64,000 bases of DNA from Antedon bifida (lineage: Eukaryota; Echinodermata; Crinoidea; Comatulida; Antedonidae): NCBI GenBank assembly GCA_963402885.1, contig OY727097.1, forward strand, positions 24,421,401-24,485,400, in the 5' to 3' direction. Below the pieces are notes generated by a model. The model saw only the letters and a list, made by a program, of their open reading frames with translations. It was not told the DNA's origin and made no database searches. Positions within the stretch are counted from its first letter, which is position 1. Every line of letters begins with the position of its first letter. Shown here in pieces: positions 37,701-52,700 of this stretch. A program made the position numbers and the translations under genes.

Positions 37701-40700
37701 TAAAGGGTCTTTCACACCTGTTCCGGCACGGTTCCGGTCCCGCACCGAAAAATCTAATCGAACGCCAATGTTTTGTTTTCACACGGCTACGCGCATATCG
37801 ATTGGCGCATTGATGTTCGATTCGCCTGACCGGAACCGTGCCGGAACAGGTGTGAAAGACCCTTAATAGAGATAACCTCCTGCTGTAGTGGTAAAAAATA
37901 AATCGCCACTCCTTCTTTTCTCTGGCAAAAGTCCCCTTATTAATAGTGGTGTTCCAAAGAAGGGGTTCTACTGTATTACATATTACATTCTTTTAAGACG
38001 CAATTCAAGGACATAAGCGAAAAGCATGTGAGTTGACCAATCACAAGTGGCAGTTTTGGTTTTTGTTTGTTTATTTTTATACTGGTGATCCATCACATCG
38101 TGATTGGTCGAATTACCATGCAACCTAGTGGGACCAAGCTTGTGTGTGAAATCAAATAATAATAATAGTTTCTTTGTTGTCAATTTTTTTTATAGGGGAA
38201 AGGGAGATGGATACAGACTAGGTCACGGCAATGAAGAACATCAACGCTATCCTAAGATGGTCGAAGGTCTCTATGGCAAGAAGGCTATAGACATGAGCAT
38301 TGGTCTAACACACACCCTTGTACTATTGGACACTGGTCAAATATACTGCTGGGGAAGGAATGACCAAGGCCAGTTGGGTGAATGCACCGAGCAATACCAA
38401 ACAGAACCAGTTCTGCTGTCAGCACTGGAGGGAAAATCTATCACTGGAATCGCTTCTGGAAATGCACAGGTGAATATTTTTAATTAAAAAAAGGTTCTTT
38501 TATTGTGAATTCTGAAAAAAAGCACATTTTGTATACCATAGTTTCTTAGGTATAGTCACAACCCCAAAGTAGTATTAGTAGTGAGTAAAGTCCCAGTGTA
38601 TGATTTGGACATTAGGTCTAGGCATAGATTAGAGAGGAATTCTCACCAAACATTTAACCAAAGTAGCCTAGGCTATAAACTACAGTTAGGGTTGTTCCCT
38701 TCCCCTATACATTTCCTAGCTACAGGCTTGATTTAAATTATATTTTTAAATAATAAGCAAATCAAACATTTGCAACAATTTATTTGTAAATAGATAGTTA
38801 GATAACTAAACATTTTTTTTTTCAGAGTTACGCATGGACCTTAAGTGGTAACTGGTCTATTCCATTACGAGTACCTTTTGTAACCCATGTGACAAAGAAC
38901 ACATTTGAGCAGCTGGATTTGTTACTACAGCGTGTGTGTGAAGGCCTAGAGGGGCACAGTGATTGGCCTCCACCCCAAGAGAAAGAGTGCATGGCAGTTG
39001 CTGGCCTAAATCTTCTCCGGTTACAGGTAAGCCTAACATTTTCCAGTTATTATTCAATAACTTGTCAAACAAATGCAGGGAAAACAGCATAGTGTACTCT
39101 CTCACTCATTTTGTGTGAGTTGCAGCAGCAAATGATTTTACAAGGCTAGTTGTAAGCATGGTTTGGCATTTACTGATAACTAATACTAAATTAATTTTGT
39201 CACAGCTTCATTCAGCCATATCACAGCAGGAGGATGCAGACAAGCTTGGCCTAGGCCTAGGAGGACCTCTACTATCAAGTCTCAAACAACGGGTTGTTGA
39301 CTTGGCTAGTAATGCTGGTGTAATTGTTACTGTTCAGAGTGCCGCACAGGCCACCTTACAAAGTGGATGGTCTATGCTTTTACCTACTGCAGAGGAAAGA
39401 GCTCGGGCTTTATCAGCGCTGTTACCAAGTGGAGGTATATTATTTCTGAGTAATTTTTGTGGCACTGAATCTCTTCATTTTGCCATTTAGGTTATGAAAG
39501 CTGCCCTAGGCCATGTAGTTCTGATGCTACAACAAGTCTTCTCAGATAAGGATTTAAAATTGGAATTCTAGTGAACATGTAAAAGAACCCAGTGCATCTC
39601 ATTGTATGTGGATACTCCAGTGTTCTGGTTCATTTAAGCTACTGTTGTAATCACTGCGTTTTGTATGTCCTAATGGGATGAAAGGGGAGTGAACATTTCT
39701 GAAAGTTGTATGTTATTAATGTGTGTTTATTGTTTTAATGTTTAGGTGGAGAAACTGTTACAATGACACCAGGCCGTCGCTTCATGATGGATCTCCTAGT
39801 GAGCAGTTTGATGGCTGATGGCGGGCTAGAATCTGCATTGTATGCTGCAATTCGTACAGAGATGAAAGACCTTGAAAGTATGAAGGAGAAAGAGATTGCA
39901 GAAGAAGCCAAAGAAGGTGACACATCAGAAGGAAGGAAGATGAGAACCAGAGGAGTAGAAGAAGGAGTTCGTGAAGAAATGTGTACAAGCATTCCTTTAC
40001 TGCAGCTTGTACAACAGTTACTTCGGTAATTTTGAAATGATTAACTTCACTTCACTATATTTTCCCCCAACGTGTTAAGACAGAAACTAGAGAGGGTATA
40101 GCCATGCTTATAAAAAAAGTATAAATTCACATCATATCATGTAGCCAAGAATTACAAATAGAATATTAATCACTGTCCTATTAGGTAGGTGGTAATCCCC
40201 TTGAACAGGTGCTATTTTGTGTCACCCCCCCTACTTGTCTCCAATGATGAACTGGGTTCTTTAAAGTGCACATGGACAAACTGTGTACACTTTACCTACA
40301 GTTTATTGTCCTTATCTAAGAAGTTTGAGTCGACCTCAAAACCCATGCCGATATTATTGGCTATTTAGGTACGGTAAACGGCGGCCTTGCCTTTACCGCT
40401 CGGCCATTTGACTATTTATATGTCTTGAAATACAACGTTTCTTAAAAATCTATATTTCAGAAATGCATCTTCAATAACTTTATCAAAGCTACGAGAGTTG
40501 AGTTCAGATTTGAGCAAGAGTGATGCTCCAAATGTCATTAAGAATGAGAAGTCCGCCTCACTCGAATTACTACTTAAATTCCAAAGACTTCTGGTTAGTT
40601 TTCTCTTCCCAAATGAACAAGAACAGAGGGCAAGTCGACATATAGTTGGTGAGTCAGCTTCTTAGGAACAAACTATTTTGTTGGTCCTGTGTACATACAG

Positions 40701-43700
40701 TGCATGTTATACTATTCAGAATGGGATCATTATGGGTGCACTGTTGGCTGCTGTGGGTCCGCATAGAGCCGAATCCAAATTCTCTCAGTTTCCAGTTAAC
40801 CTGTAGGATGTTAATAAATACATTTAATCTTTGCAATAGGATACCTACAAGATAGTGATTGTGTTCGCTTTTTGGGAATTCAGTCTCTGGCTGGTTATGT
40901 TTGTTGTTTTTTTCTTGGTCCTTGTTCATGTATTGTTTTCATGTTCATATATCGTTTTGAGGGAAAATAAATGTAATGAAATATTTGTTTATGTTTTTCA
41001 GATCCAGAATTGCTAGGTGCAGGCTCACTGCTTCGCAAGTACATTGCTTTGCTGTGTTCACATATTAACGACATTATGCCAGTTGCTTCCAGCCTAGCGG
41101 GCCAAAGCTGTAAACATTTCGCAATAGTTGCTGGCATTGTAGAATCTGATTTATCTGGTAAGTAGGAAAGATAAAAGTGACCCTCTGAGTTACTGAGATA
41201 AATATCTTACAGCACTTATTTCAAAGATAATTTATATTTTACGTTGAAAATCTGTCATTCCAAGATATCAGTAACTTGTGTGGTTACTTTAAGCTTCCTT
41301 GCGTGTGTTCCAATTTCAGTGTATTCACTATCAATAACTATTTTAATAATTGTGGAATGTAAACACTGTGCTTGATAGAATGTTTGTCCAGAATGAAATG
41401 TCATGTTCATATGAGTACAGAAGCTCTGTTTGCCTGTTTCTCTCCCAGTCTGATGTGTATTAGCCTCTAACAATACATAAAATTAAGAATAGTCAGCCTA
41501 ACATACAGAATGTGTCTTCTATCACAGATTTGCCTCATTAATAGACTTTACTAGCAGCTAATTAGCAATATGGTTATTTTTATGTTTATTTTGTGTTTGT
41601 AGGAGTGCTGTTGCCTGAGCTAGTAAGCTGTGTACTACTATTAGAGATACACACATCTTTAGTGATGCATTACTCTGAAGCAGTACCCCTACTGGGAAAC
41701 ATGCTGGATACACTGGACAAGTTCAATCTTTTAGCCCCTGGTGTCAACAAAGAAGATAAGAATGACTTGGATTGGCCTGGAGTACCAGGTTAATATACAA
41801 ATTCAATATTTATTGTTCAGTTAATTGCACAAACATTAACTGGCCAATTCTTTGACTAAACAATTACAGTCAACTCTTCCAATGACACTTGTTGTGTGTC
41901 CTAATGTCCTGCTAGAATTTCTGTCATATTAAAAAAGAATTTGGGATCTTTGGAACCTCAAGAAAAGTCTTGTTTTTTTTTAGTTTGTGGTTTTCAGAGA
42001 GTTTGGTTTTTGGAGAGTTTACTGTATGTAAATAAGGAGGTTACGATTTGGGACAACCTAAACCCTACATATACATTTATTGATCTTCGCATAAAATCAA
42101 GTGAGAAAGCACATCTCAGTGTCCCTGCATGCACATGATGAATGAACATGATGTAACTAGTTCCTGTTAAGTCTATATTTATAACTAAAAAAATTATTCT
42201 TTTTTGTTTAGTGAATTCAGCAGGAACTTCAAACAATACCCCATACAACATGGAAGAAGTACAGTTGATCAGAAAAGCTGACTTGGAGAACCACAACAAA
42301 GATGGTGGTTTGTGGGTTGTAATACATGGCAAAGTCTATGATCTCAAAGACTTCCAAACAGATGCACCATGTGGAAGTGAATGTTTACTACAGTTGGCAG
42401 GTATGCTTCTGTATTTGGTAACATTTACCATTTTTTATGAAACAAAAAAAGATGACACTAACCAGGACTCATGTCAGTCATGTTACACAAATCTGGACCA
42501 TCTCCACTTATTGTGGCAGTGTATAAGGGCTATTGGACTTCTTACCAATACTTGATTATATACATATGCATTATTTTTGTAGCTCAAGATGCAACTGAAG
42601 CTTTTGTGGCTGCCAATCATTCAGCAGAAGCTCAGAACCAGCTGCAGAGATTCCTTGTTGGAGTTTATCTTCAAGTAAGTTACACCCTTTGTGCCAAATA
42701 AGACAATGTCTAGCCCAAATGGTTTTGCATGATCATCATGATCTGTTGGTTATGTCGCAACTGCAAAGCACTCAACTTTCCAATCTAATTTTTTTGTTAT
42801 TTGCATGTATGCAAAATAAGGTCAGGTGTCATGAGCATTGACCCCTGCAAGCCTGGTTTTCTAATGCTTTATTGCATGTATGTTTCTTTATTCTTTATTT
42901 CAGACTAATCAAAATAGAGAATTAAATAAAAGTATAGAGATAGATAAAGAAAACAATGCCTACATTAGGCCTTGCACAGCCAACATCCCAACACAAAATG
43001 AAAATCACTAAAATATTTAATTTATTTTTAACTAGTTTGTGGCTGAACAATAATTGAAATAAACCATTTGTTTTTCAGCCTGAGCAAGATGTGGTAGCCA
43101 GCAAGGATATTAGTTCTATATCATCACCACTGATAGACACAGAACGTACTCTAGCTATTCTACTAGGACTTCATTGCAACCACCAGATGCACAGCTTTCC
43201 TCTGACACCTAATGAACTTGAATGTCAGAAATGGCTTAATGCAGAGCTCTTTAGTGGTGGCATCCAGTTGATTCCTCCACCACCCAGCTCAATGCCAGAC
43301 GATGATGATTCCTCCCAAGCTTCTGGCAGACAGTCTGGTGATAGCACGTTGGAATCGAACGATAAAAGCTTTGCTCGTTCAGCATCTTTAGCAGACACTG
43401 CAAGACCGTTTATCCAAGCACTTGCAGACTCCAGATTGAATGACCCTTATGTGAGGTCTTTCTTAGCGTGCTGTGATCGTTACTGTAAAAGCCACCATTT
43501 AGTCCCTCCTATCACATTTCCTGTTGATCACCCTGTGGAAGAGGTGGGCCGACTATTGATGGCATGTATCCTAAAGCATCATGACCTTGGACATGCATCG
43601 TTAGCCATTATTGACCCACATCAGACTGAGGGCTCTCTTTCCAGACCGCTTCCAAAATCAATTTCAGAAATATGTAAAGTTGTGTACAATGCTAAGAAAT

Positions 43701-46700
43701 CACTAATAAAGGTATTGGTTAATTATTGTATTTTTTAATAATGTACTAATAATATGTTAATTGTTGCTATTTGCTATTGAAAACCATTTTGTTCCATCGT
43801 ATCTTCACCCATATTAAACAATCATGTCAGCTTCTTTACTATCTTCTTAAGACATTCTGTAGTAGACTTACTATTCACATTAGTAATGATACTGCTTCTT
43901 TACTTTAAATGAAAAAACTACCTGTACCATAGTATTGAAGTAATGCTCACTTTAAAACAACTACAATATTAATTTCTTTTACCATCAACTTATCACATTA
44001 TGATAAAAAAAAGGCTTAAGTAAAGTAATTTGACAATCACAGATTCATCAAGACAGTGGACAATCATATGAAGATGTGTGTTCTCCTGTGATTGGCCGCT
44101 GCAAGTTCCTGTTCACTGAACTGCGACCAGCAGTTGGCAATGAGGTTTCAGCTCTCACCAGATTAAAAATCTTGATCACTGCTCCAAGGTGGAAGAGGAT
44201 TGTAACAAGAATGATACGAGAAAAAAGATCCACAACTTCGGCAACATCAACAGATGGTAATACATGTAAATATAAAAAAAACGTTGTCTCTGTGACTCCT
44301 GTCACATTAAACTCCATGAATAACACCAGAGAGTCTGGAGTACCATTCACATCAATCCTGCACAAAAAAAATAGCTTAAATGATAAATACAATTAAATAA
44401 ATAATTGTTCGGCCAAGAATGACCTTCTTTAGAGTTTGTACTTTTCACATTGTCTCTGATGTGTCTTCGGTGCGTTTCCAAAGTGTTAAGAGATTCAGGT
44501 GTTCAACCCGGTTCTTTTAATTCCCATTGAAGTGCCTGTGTTGATGCCAGTGAGTGCTAACAAAGAGTTTTGCTAGATGATGTTTCTTTTAATGAATTTG
44601 ACCACATTTTGAAGAGATTTTAAAGAATGATATGATTTGCTTTAGGTTCTAAAAAGAAAGATGCAGAAGAAGATAAGCAGAAGGAAGAAGATCCAGTTGA
44701 TTCTGCAGCTGAACTTGAAGGAGAGTTTAAAGTGTTTGCCAAGAAGGCCCAATCACAACCATTATTAACCAATGATCAGGATTCCTGGAAGTCAATCGCT
44801 AGTACCATCACCAGTGCTAGAAAGTTTCGCTGGTTACGGCAACGAATGACAGGCGCCAGCACGCAGCCTGCCCTCATTAACAAGATCGTTGAATTTGCAC
44901 TCAATGATGATAACATTGAAATAGAAAAATTTAGAAAAGCTTTGCAAAATCAGGTATGGTACAATAACCTCTATCTTTTGGTAATTTATCAGATCAAATT
45001 GTTTTGACTTAAACTTATTGTTATTGACTTGGCATTTAAACACTTGTAAGGTAAGGTTTGCAGTATGTTGGTTATCCAAAAAAGGAAAATTAAACATGTC
45101 TCAATATTTCGGTTATGCTACAACTGTCTTTTGGTGTAATGGATAAAGTAAAGACTGCATTTACCTAGCATTGTACCAAAAACCTTACTTACACTTGTTA
45201 AAACATTTCTTTCATAACAAGTCTTTTTATTTTCATTATCAAAGGATTGCCAAGGTCAAATCTAATTACTATCCAAATAGTGAAATCTCTTTCACAAGAC
45301 AATACATTTTCAATGAAAATTAACATAAACAATAGGAAGTTTTCACATTACAAGTATTCCATGTTGATTTACATCTTTTTCTTTATACATTAGATGGAAA
45401 GAGCTGACCACAGATTGAAAGGTGCTGAAGCCATGCTGAGGCTACTAGACAAAGAATACCTTGTACCTTCTGTCCGTTATGCTATGTTATGTGGCTGGCA
45501 AGGACTTGTGGCCATGGATAAAATTAGGTAAGCTATCTAATGGATACGTTGAGACTCCTACTGAGGCTTTCAGACATCGGTGTGTGTGTGTGTATGAATT
45601 TGATGTGAATTACTATACAAGTACAGAAACCAAGAAAGCAAAGCCTGATTACAATTAACGACAAGTGCTAAAAATGAACCAGAACACCGTGGTAAACCCT
45701 TACTAACCTGGTTCTTTTTACCAGTGAGAAGTGTACACAGTTTTTTCAGAACTATGTCTTATATAACTGAACAGTACTGTTGTGCCATCCACTTTTTTAC
45801 ACATTATTTTCTACCTTCAGATCCAAAGCACTAAATTTCCCCTAATGAAACTGTGTAGTGAATAGTAAATAGTGTTGAGTTGATATTTCAGCATCTTTGA
45901 TCATTTGTTAATTATAATATAGAGTATAAAGGTGCTTGCTTCCATCTTATGTAAATCTAAATTTTACACTGTTGAATTTTTTTATTTTTTTCAGCTGCAC
46001 TTCACCGATGTCAAATCCATTGACCAACGTACATTTAATCCCTCCTTATGACCGAGTCATCTTAGAATCAACTTTCTCAAAGCTGAATGCTTGGAGTATA
46101 GACACTCTACGCAAGCATGTCCTAGAAGCTGAAGCTCAGTTGGAAGCGGCCTCAGAAACGACCTCTAATGACTCTAAGTCTCTAGGGTCACTGCCACAAG
46201 TCAGATTCTTGCTGACATCTCTTGGACTCCTTACTGGCGATCACCTTCCAAATGGTGTCAGTCTCTTGTTGAATTCAGGTGTACTTGCTCTTACACAAAC
46301 TATACTCCGGCTAATTGGTTAGTTCAAAACAAAATCAGTTTGCTCTCAATACTCCAGCTGCCCATAACTACTATAACTGTGCCATGTCAGATAGATAATA
46401 ATAACATTGCATTCTAAAATGATAATAAATAATGATTTTAAAATAAAGTGTTATGACAAAAATATTACATGGTAATGTTTAGCATAAATTAAGAAAACCA
46501 ATTTCAGACAGACAGACAGGCAGATAAGCAATAACAATTTGTAGCAATATGGCTTGCATGTAAAACTTTATAGCTCTGTCTACACTACTGTCACAAACAA
46601 GTTTGACAAAAAAGTGGGATGTGCCCAAATAGGGTAGTGATATGACATCATCATGAACATATATGGGCACATCACATTTTTTTGTCACATAAAGTTTAAT

Positions 46701-49700
46701 AGTGTAGATAGTGCTTAACTGATGATTTGTTAACAGGTCCTGAAGAAAAAGATGAAGAAGAGGGAGTAGCAGGTGTAGCAACAGTTTATGAAGAAACCAG
46801 AACATGTGCTCAACCAGCTCCTATACCAACAAGTGGTCCAGAACTAGCATCTCTCATGAAGATTGGTACACGGGTCATCAGAGGTCAAGATTGGAAATGG
46901 GGAGATCAGGTATTACTTTTTGTATTTTTTCCAGCTCATGCAATATTATACAAATAATGAATGTTTATAAGTTAGATACGAAAATATTTCATGAGTTGTA
47001 ACATTGACTGCTCTATTTTTAGCAAGGCTTAGCGAATCAAATGAAATATTCTCTCCATTCATTATTTGTTTTATGACACACTTACTTTTACTCAATTTAT
47101 CCATCGTAAATCATTGAGGAAAGCTAGGCCCGGGAAGCTAGGCCTTTCAAAAAGGCAGTGCTCCAACGTTAGACGCATAATTCTAGACAACATGCACAAC
47201 AAGTTGATTTTCCGAATTTAATCATTCAACAACGTTGCATGGTAAAAATCATTAAAACATTTAAACATGCATTAGAGTATGTTAATTATCACAATTAGAT
47301 ATTAAACAGATTATGCGTTAACCATTCAAATTGCAAGAATGCACTCAGGCGTGTCATAAAGTAAAATGTGATTAAATAGAAAAAAGTATCTAGTTAATAT
47401 TTGCTTTTAGGATCCTTTATACATACCATTTTTAGCAAAAAAATTTGAAGCACATGGTTTTTCTGTATACCAGGTCTCAGAATTATAAATGCTTCTACTA
47501 ACATATTCATCTTCTGCCATCATTGTTTTACTTTTAAAGGATGGCCCACCACCCAGCCAGGGTAGAGTAATTGGAGAGTTAGGTGAAGATGGATGGATTC
47601 GTGTCCAGTGGGACACAGGTAGTACCAATTCCTATAGGATGGGAAAAGAAGGAAAGTATGACCTTAAGTTAGCTGAGCCACCGCTTATACTTGAAAACAT
47701 GGAAGAAGATAAGGAAGTGGACATAGATCCAGGTAATTTACTGTTTCTGTAAGACTAGCCATCTGTTTTCAAAGAAATAAAAACACTTGTTTTGTGTCCA
47801 AGCATGAATTCCGTGATAATTGAGCCATTTTTTAAATACGCAACTTATGCTTACTTATAATTATAGGCACTAATAAAAATATAAAAAATAAGAAAATTTA
47901 ATTGGAGGTCAAGCAGTGACATTGACATTTGCAGATAATAAATTATAATGTTCGGTTTCTTAAAGGTGCAAAGCAAAAAGATGAGAGCAATCACCCATCG
48001 TCCTTACTACGTAGATCTTGCATTTGTCTTCTCCGTTCCCTTGCTGTGTCGTGCGGACTGCATGGTGAAGCAATGCAGAAGAACGCCATCAACACTATGA
48101 GTGGATTGATGCGTAGGATTGTGCAGACTGGTACTAAGTTAAACAAAAGTGAGTGATGGTTATTTTATGTCAACTTTAAATGTAATAAATTAAGGTAGGA
48201 GTGGAGAGATGGTGTAGCCAGAGCCATATATTGAAAGAGTTACGACATTCTGTTCGCAAATTTTAGAAAATCATGTGGTACATTACTGGCCATCTTTGTG
48301 TCCAACTATTCCGATTATTATTAGCTAATGATTTGTCATGCAGTTGCTCTTTGGTTGTTTTTTTCTAGGGGTTGGTTTTTGACAAGTTCTTTTACTTCTT
48401 TTTCTGATACCTGAAACAGTTCTTATTTAATGTTACCATTTTAAGTTATTGTAATTAATATATGCTGTTTTTATTTCATGAACTGTTTTCTAAATAAATG
48501 TTGCTGTTAAAAAGTGTATACTGTTCACAAGGCTTTAACCATTGAATTTAATATTAAAACAGTTGAAGGTTTTTGTTAATAACAAAATTATTGAATTACT
48601 GTAAACATGATTTGAAACAACAAAATGTAAAAACAATGCATTAACTATAGAGAATTGCTATACAAACTAAACACACATGTGTAGAGCGTACATGAAGCGC
48701 GCACTATTTTGAACACAAAAATGACTTGTAAAATAATAAACAATTATTTAGCTTTTACTCAATATCAAGAGATTACCAAAACAGAAACCCCATCCTAAAA
48801 AAAAAAAATTTATCTGCATATGGTGGATAACAATTGTGATCATAGCCTTGTTTTATTTGTTGATTCTTAAATTTGATAATTTTACAATCACAGGTACTGG
48901 AAGCAGTAGCGAATTGATTGTAGGACATCAGTACAGTGAATGGTCAACGTTAGGCTTTGTCTGTGGCATTTCCACAAATCAAAGACTCTGTCACTCTTTG
49001 AGTACTACCCAGTGGGTGTCTCTATTGCTTAACATTATTGGAAGTGATGAAATTAGCGGTGAAACACTTCCACCACAGGTTAGTACATCTATTCATCCTG
49101 AAGACTAAGTTTACTATAGTAACCTCACACTGGAGAAAAAGCTAACTCTAGAGACAGAGTTCACCCTGGAGACTAAGCTCACCATTGGAAATAAGTAACT
49201 AAGCTCACACTGGAGACAAAGCTCACCTTGGAATCTAAGCACACCCTGGAATCTCTTCTTCATCTTCTTCAATTTTAAGGAGCAAACTTCATAGTTGAAG
49301 GCTACTGCTCCACTAAGGGTCCCATTGTGACATCGGCAGCCAACTACGGCGCCAATTCGTCTGTCCACGACAGTGTGTGTGTATGAATGAACTAGTACAC
49401 CGGGGTAACCCCCTACTCGTCTCGAAAGATGTACTAGGTTCTTTAAAGTGCACATGAGCCAGATGTACACTGGACCTACGGTTTATAGTCCTTATCCGAG
49501 AAGACTTGTTCTACCACCAGAACCATGGAGCGAGTGAGCCTCGAACCCTTGCCAATGTTATGGCTATGGATTTCGGTTCCACTGTCTTAACCGCTCGGCC
49601 ACACTCACTCATCTCATCTAAGCACACCCTAGAGACAGAGTTCACCCTGTAGACTAATCTTAACATAGAAAATAAGTTAACCACGAGTACTAAGCTCACA

Positions 49701-52700
49701 CTGGAGACAAAGCTCACCCTGGAGTCTAATCACACCCTAGAGACAGAGGTCCTCCTCTCCATGAGGACTAAGTTCACCCTTGGGATTATAACTTCACCGT
49801 AATTTTTTTACCAATTTTTTTTTGGTATAGGCAAGCCCAATGCATTTTGGTCCATGGTCCTAATTTATATATATTTGATACCATTCTATAATACTATACA
49901 TGTTCATTATATCTTTGTCAATAGATTATGTCATTACGTTTGTTACGATGGGTACTTCCATCATGGAAGGATTGTGAGGAGCCTGAGAGAGTACAGGAGC
50001 TGGTTGAGTTACTCTTCTCATTACTAGGCAATGTTCTCTTATCTTGTTGCTCTGATCCATCTTCTGTACATGGAGGTTAGTAGTAGCTCACTCACTCACC
50101 TGATCGTTTCAGCATATATTTGTGAATTATACTAATACAATTGTTATTTTAATTTCATTTATTTAGATTTAAGAAAAGGAAAGAAAGTTCGTAACAAGAC
50201 ATCTTTGACGGCCTCTTTCACAAGTACCATCGCTGAAGAGATCATTGTGTTGTTACGTAGTCTGCATAATCTGGACACTTGGAACCCTCTCATTAACTCA
50301 TATATTTATCACCAACTTCAGCTTGTTAGAGATTTGGTTATTGACACATCCCTGGTAAATAATAACATAATAATAATAATGTAATGTCAAGAAATGAACA
50401 TTTTACTTGGCACACTAAGAAAAGTTTATGTTTTAAGGCCACTGGCCTATATACAGATTAAAGTCTCCCTTTGAGGAGAGTTGAACTTTAACTTGATAAT
50501 TAGTTTCTATCAATGGTAAAAGAATACAATAACAACAATTTATAATATATGATAATGAAACAATACAACAACAATTAATAGAGGATAGAGGAGATTTCTT
50601 TCAAGATAATATTTTATCTAATAATTCTTTAGTTATCTCTTTTTGTCACTCGTATGTTTCAGCTTTTGTACTCATCTAGACTTTTCCTACTAAGAACCTA
50701 ATCACTTCAGTAATCCATACATGTTGTTCCTTTTTCTGATTAGATGGAAGAGGATGAGGCGCAGACTAAAATCAAACAGGGCCGTGTGATGGCCGTACTC
50801 TGTGTGATTGGAGGAATGGATAAACGACCTCGTCTTGGTGGTATGGTACGACATGCAGAACATGGTCAAGGGACAGTTGCCGGAATCTCAGCCAATGGAA
50901 GACTGACCATCCAGTTCGATGGTCAGCATGTTTTGAAAGTTTGCAGACTGTCATCCATTACACCGGTCAGTGCATAAGTTTTTATCTATTCCAAAGACAA
51001 TTAGCATTCAAATTATGCTGTTGAGTCATAAAGATAGCCTTCAGTGCCATTCTTACAACCATCATTTTTTATGTGTAAACTAGTCATGTCAATATATGGG
51101 CACATCACATTTTTTTGTAACATAAACTTTGATAGTGTAGACAGCTTAAGAATAACAAGATATAACTTACTCTAGATAATAACTAAAATCTAATGGTCTA
51201 AATAATCTCTCATTCACATAAAAAAATTTTTTTTTGCATTTTGATGTATTATAATATAAATTTAATAATCTTTAAATGACTATTTTTTATTGATTGTTTT
51301 TAGATTCCTGTAATGGTCTTCAATGTGAATAAATTGCCTCTAGTAGACGTTGCCCTTCAGACATGGGGATCTCTTATCAGTCTTGCTAGTCAAGGATTCA
51401 AGATTAACAGAACCATACAGAAAGCTCGCTCCACAAGTAACAGCTTGCCAATAGTACAAGGTAATAGATAACATGAGGTCATACAGATGTTGCCTGCTTA
51501 GAACTGTAATATAACATTTGAAATCCTTCGAGGGAAATTATAATATAATATTATGTGGTCCTCAACAAAATATGATTCTAAGGTAATGTTATATTAAGCC
51601 AATAGCAAAGACAAAATCTGTTATACATACCAAAAATAGCTTTAAATAAGTAGGCCAAGACTACTAGACTGACACGGTACAGTGAACCTGCTAGTAGTGC
51701 TCAAAAGCTCTGTCTACACTATCAAACTAGAGTGTGCTGTGATTGTGATATGACAATGTGTCCATATATAGGCACATTTTGTGTCACATAAAGTTTGATA
51801 GTGTAGAGCTTTTCTCCTACCAGCATGCTTTGAATATTCATAAAATACAATCTTTACAATTTCTTAATAGACAAAATTGTGTACACCAATGTTCCCTTTC
51901 TTCTTCTTCTTACATTTAGCAGCAAACTTCATTGTTAAAGGCTAAAAACTGCTTCACTGGCTCTAGCTTTTGCAATTTTTATGCATACAGTGTGTGGTAT
52001 ACATAGTTAAATAAACTTTTTCATCGATATTATGATAAGCCTGTTTCTTGGTGTTTCTAAACAACACTTTCAATTTGTTTACATTTTCAGATAAGGTCTT
52101 TATGAAACAATTGAGAACCCAACAAATTCGGCTGTTCCTGTTTCAAGCAGCCCGTAAGTTGTTCAGGCACCAGCAGAACTTAAGGCCATTGTTGTCTGTC
52201 GCAACATCTGGACTGTCAGCTTCTAGCCTTGGTAGCCAGTCGGAGTTACCATCATCTGCAAATACTCTACTTCAGCAGTTAATGACCACTGCCACTCAGC
52301 CATCACCAATTAAAGCACTGTTTGATAGGCAGGAACTTGAGGTAAGTTATCATTTTTTTACAGTTTCTTTGTAAACAGTGAGCTGCTTATGGATTTTTTA
52401 ATTAAACATTATTTAGTGTCTAAAGCTCTGTCTACACTATAAAACTAGTTTGACAAAAAAAAGTGGAAAATGTGACCAAATATGGTAGTGACACATAAAG
52501 TTTGATAGTGTAGACAGAGATTAATACACATGTTTTAAGTGCTTTAAACAAAAACGGAGAAGAAAAAGTTCATAAACTATCTGAAATAACAAATATGAAG
52601 ATGACCCAGAGCAACAATTAAAAGAGGCATCTATGCTAACCTACAAACCCAAGAGTATCAAAATAGTTATTGCTTAAGACTAATAATGCAATATTTCTTG

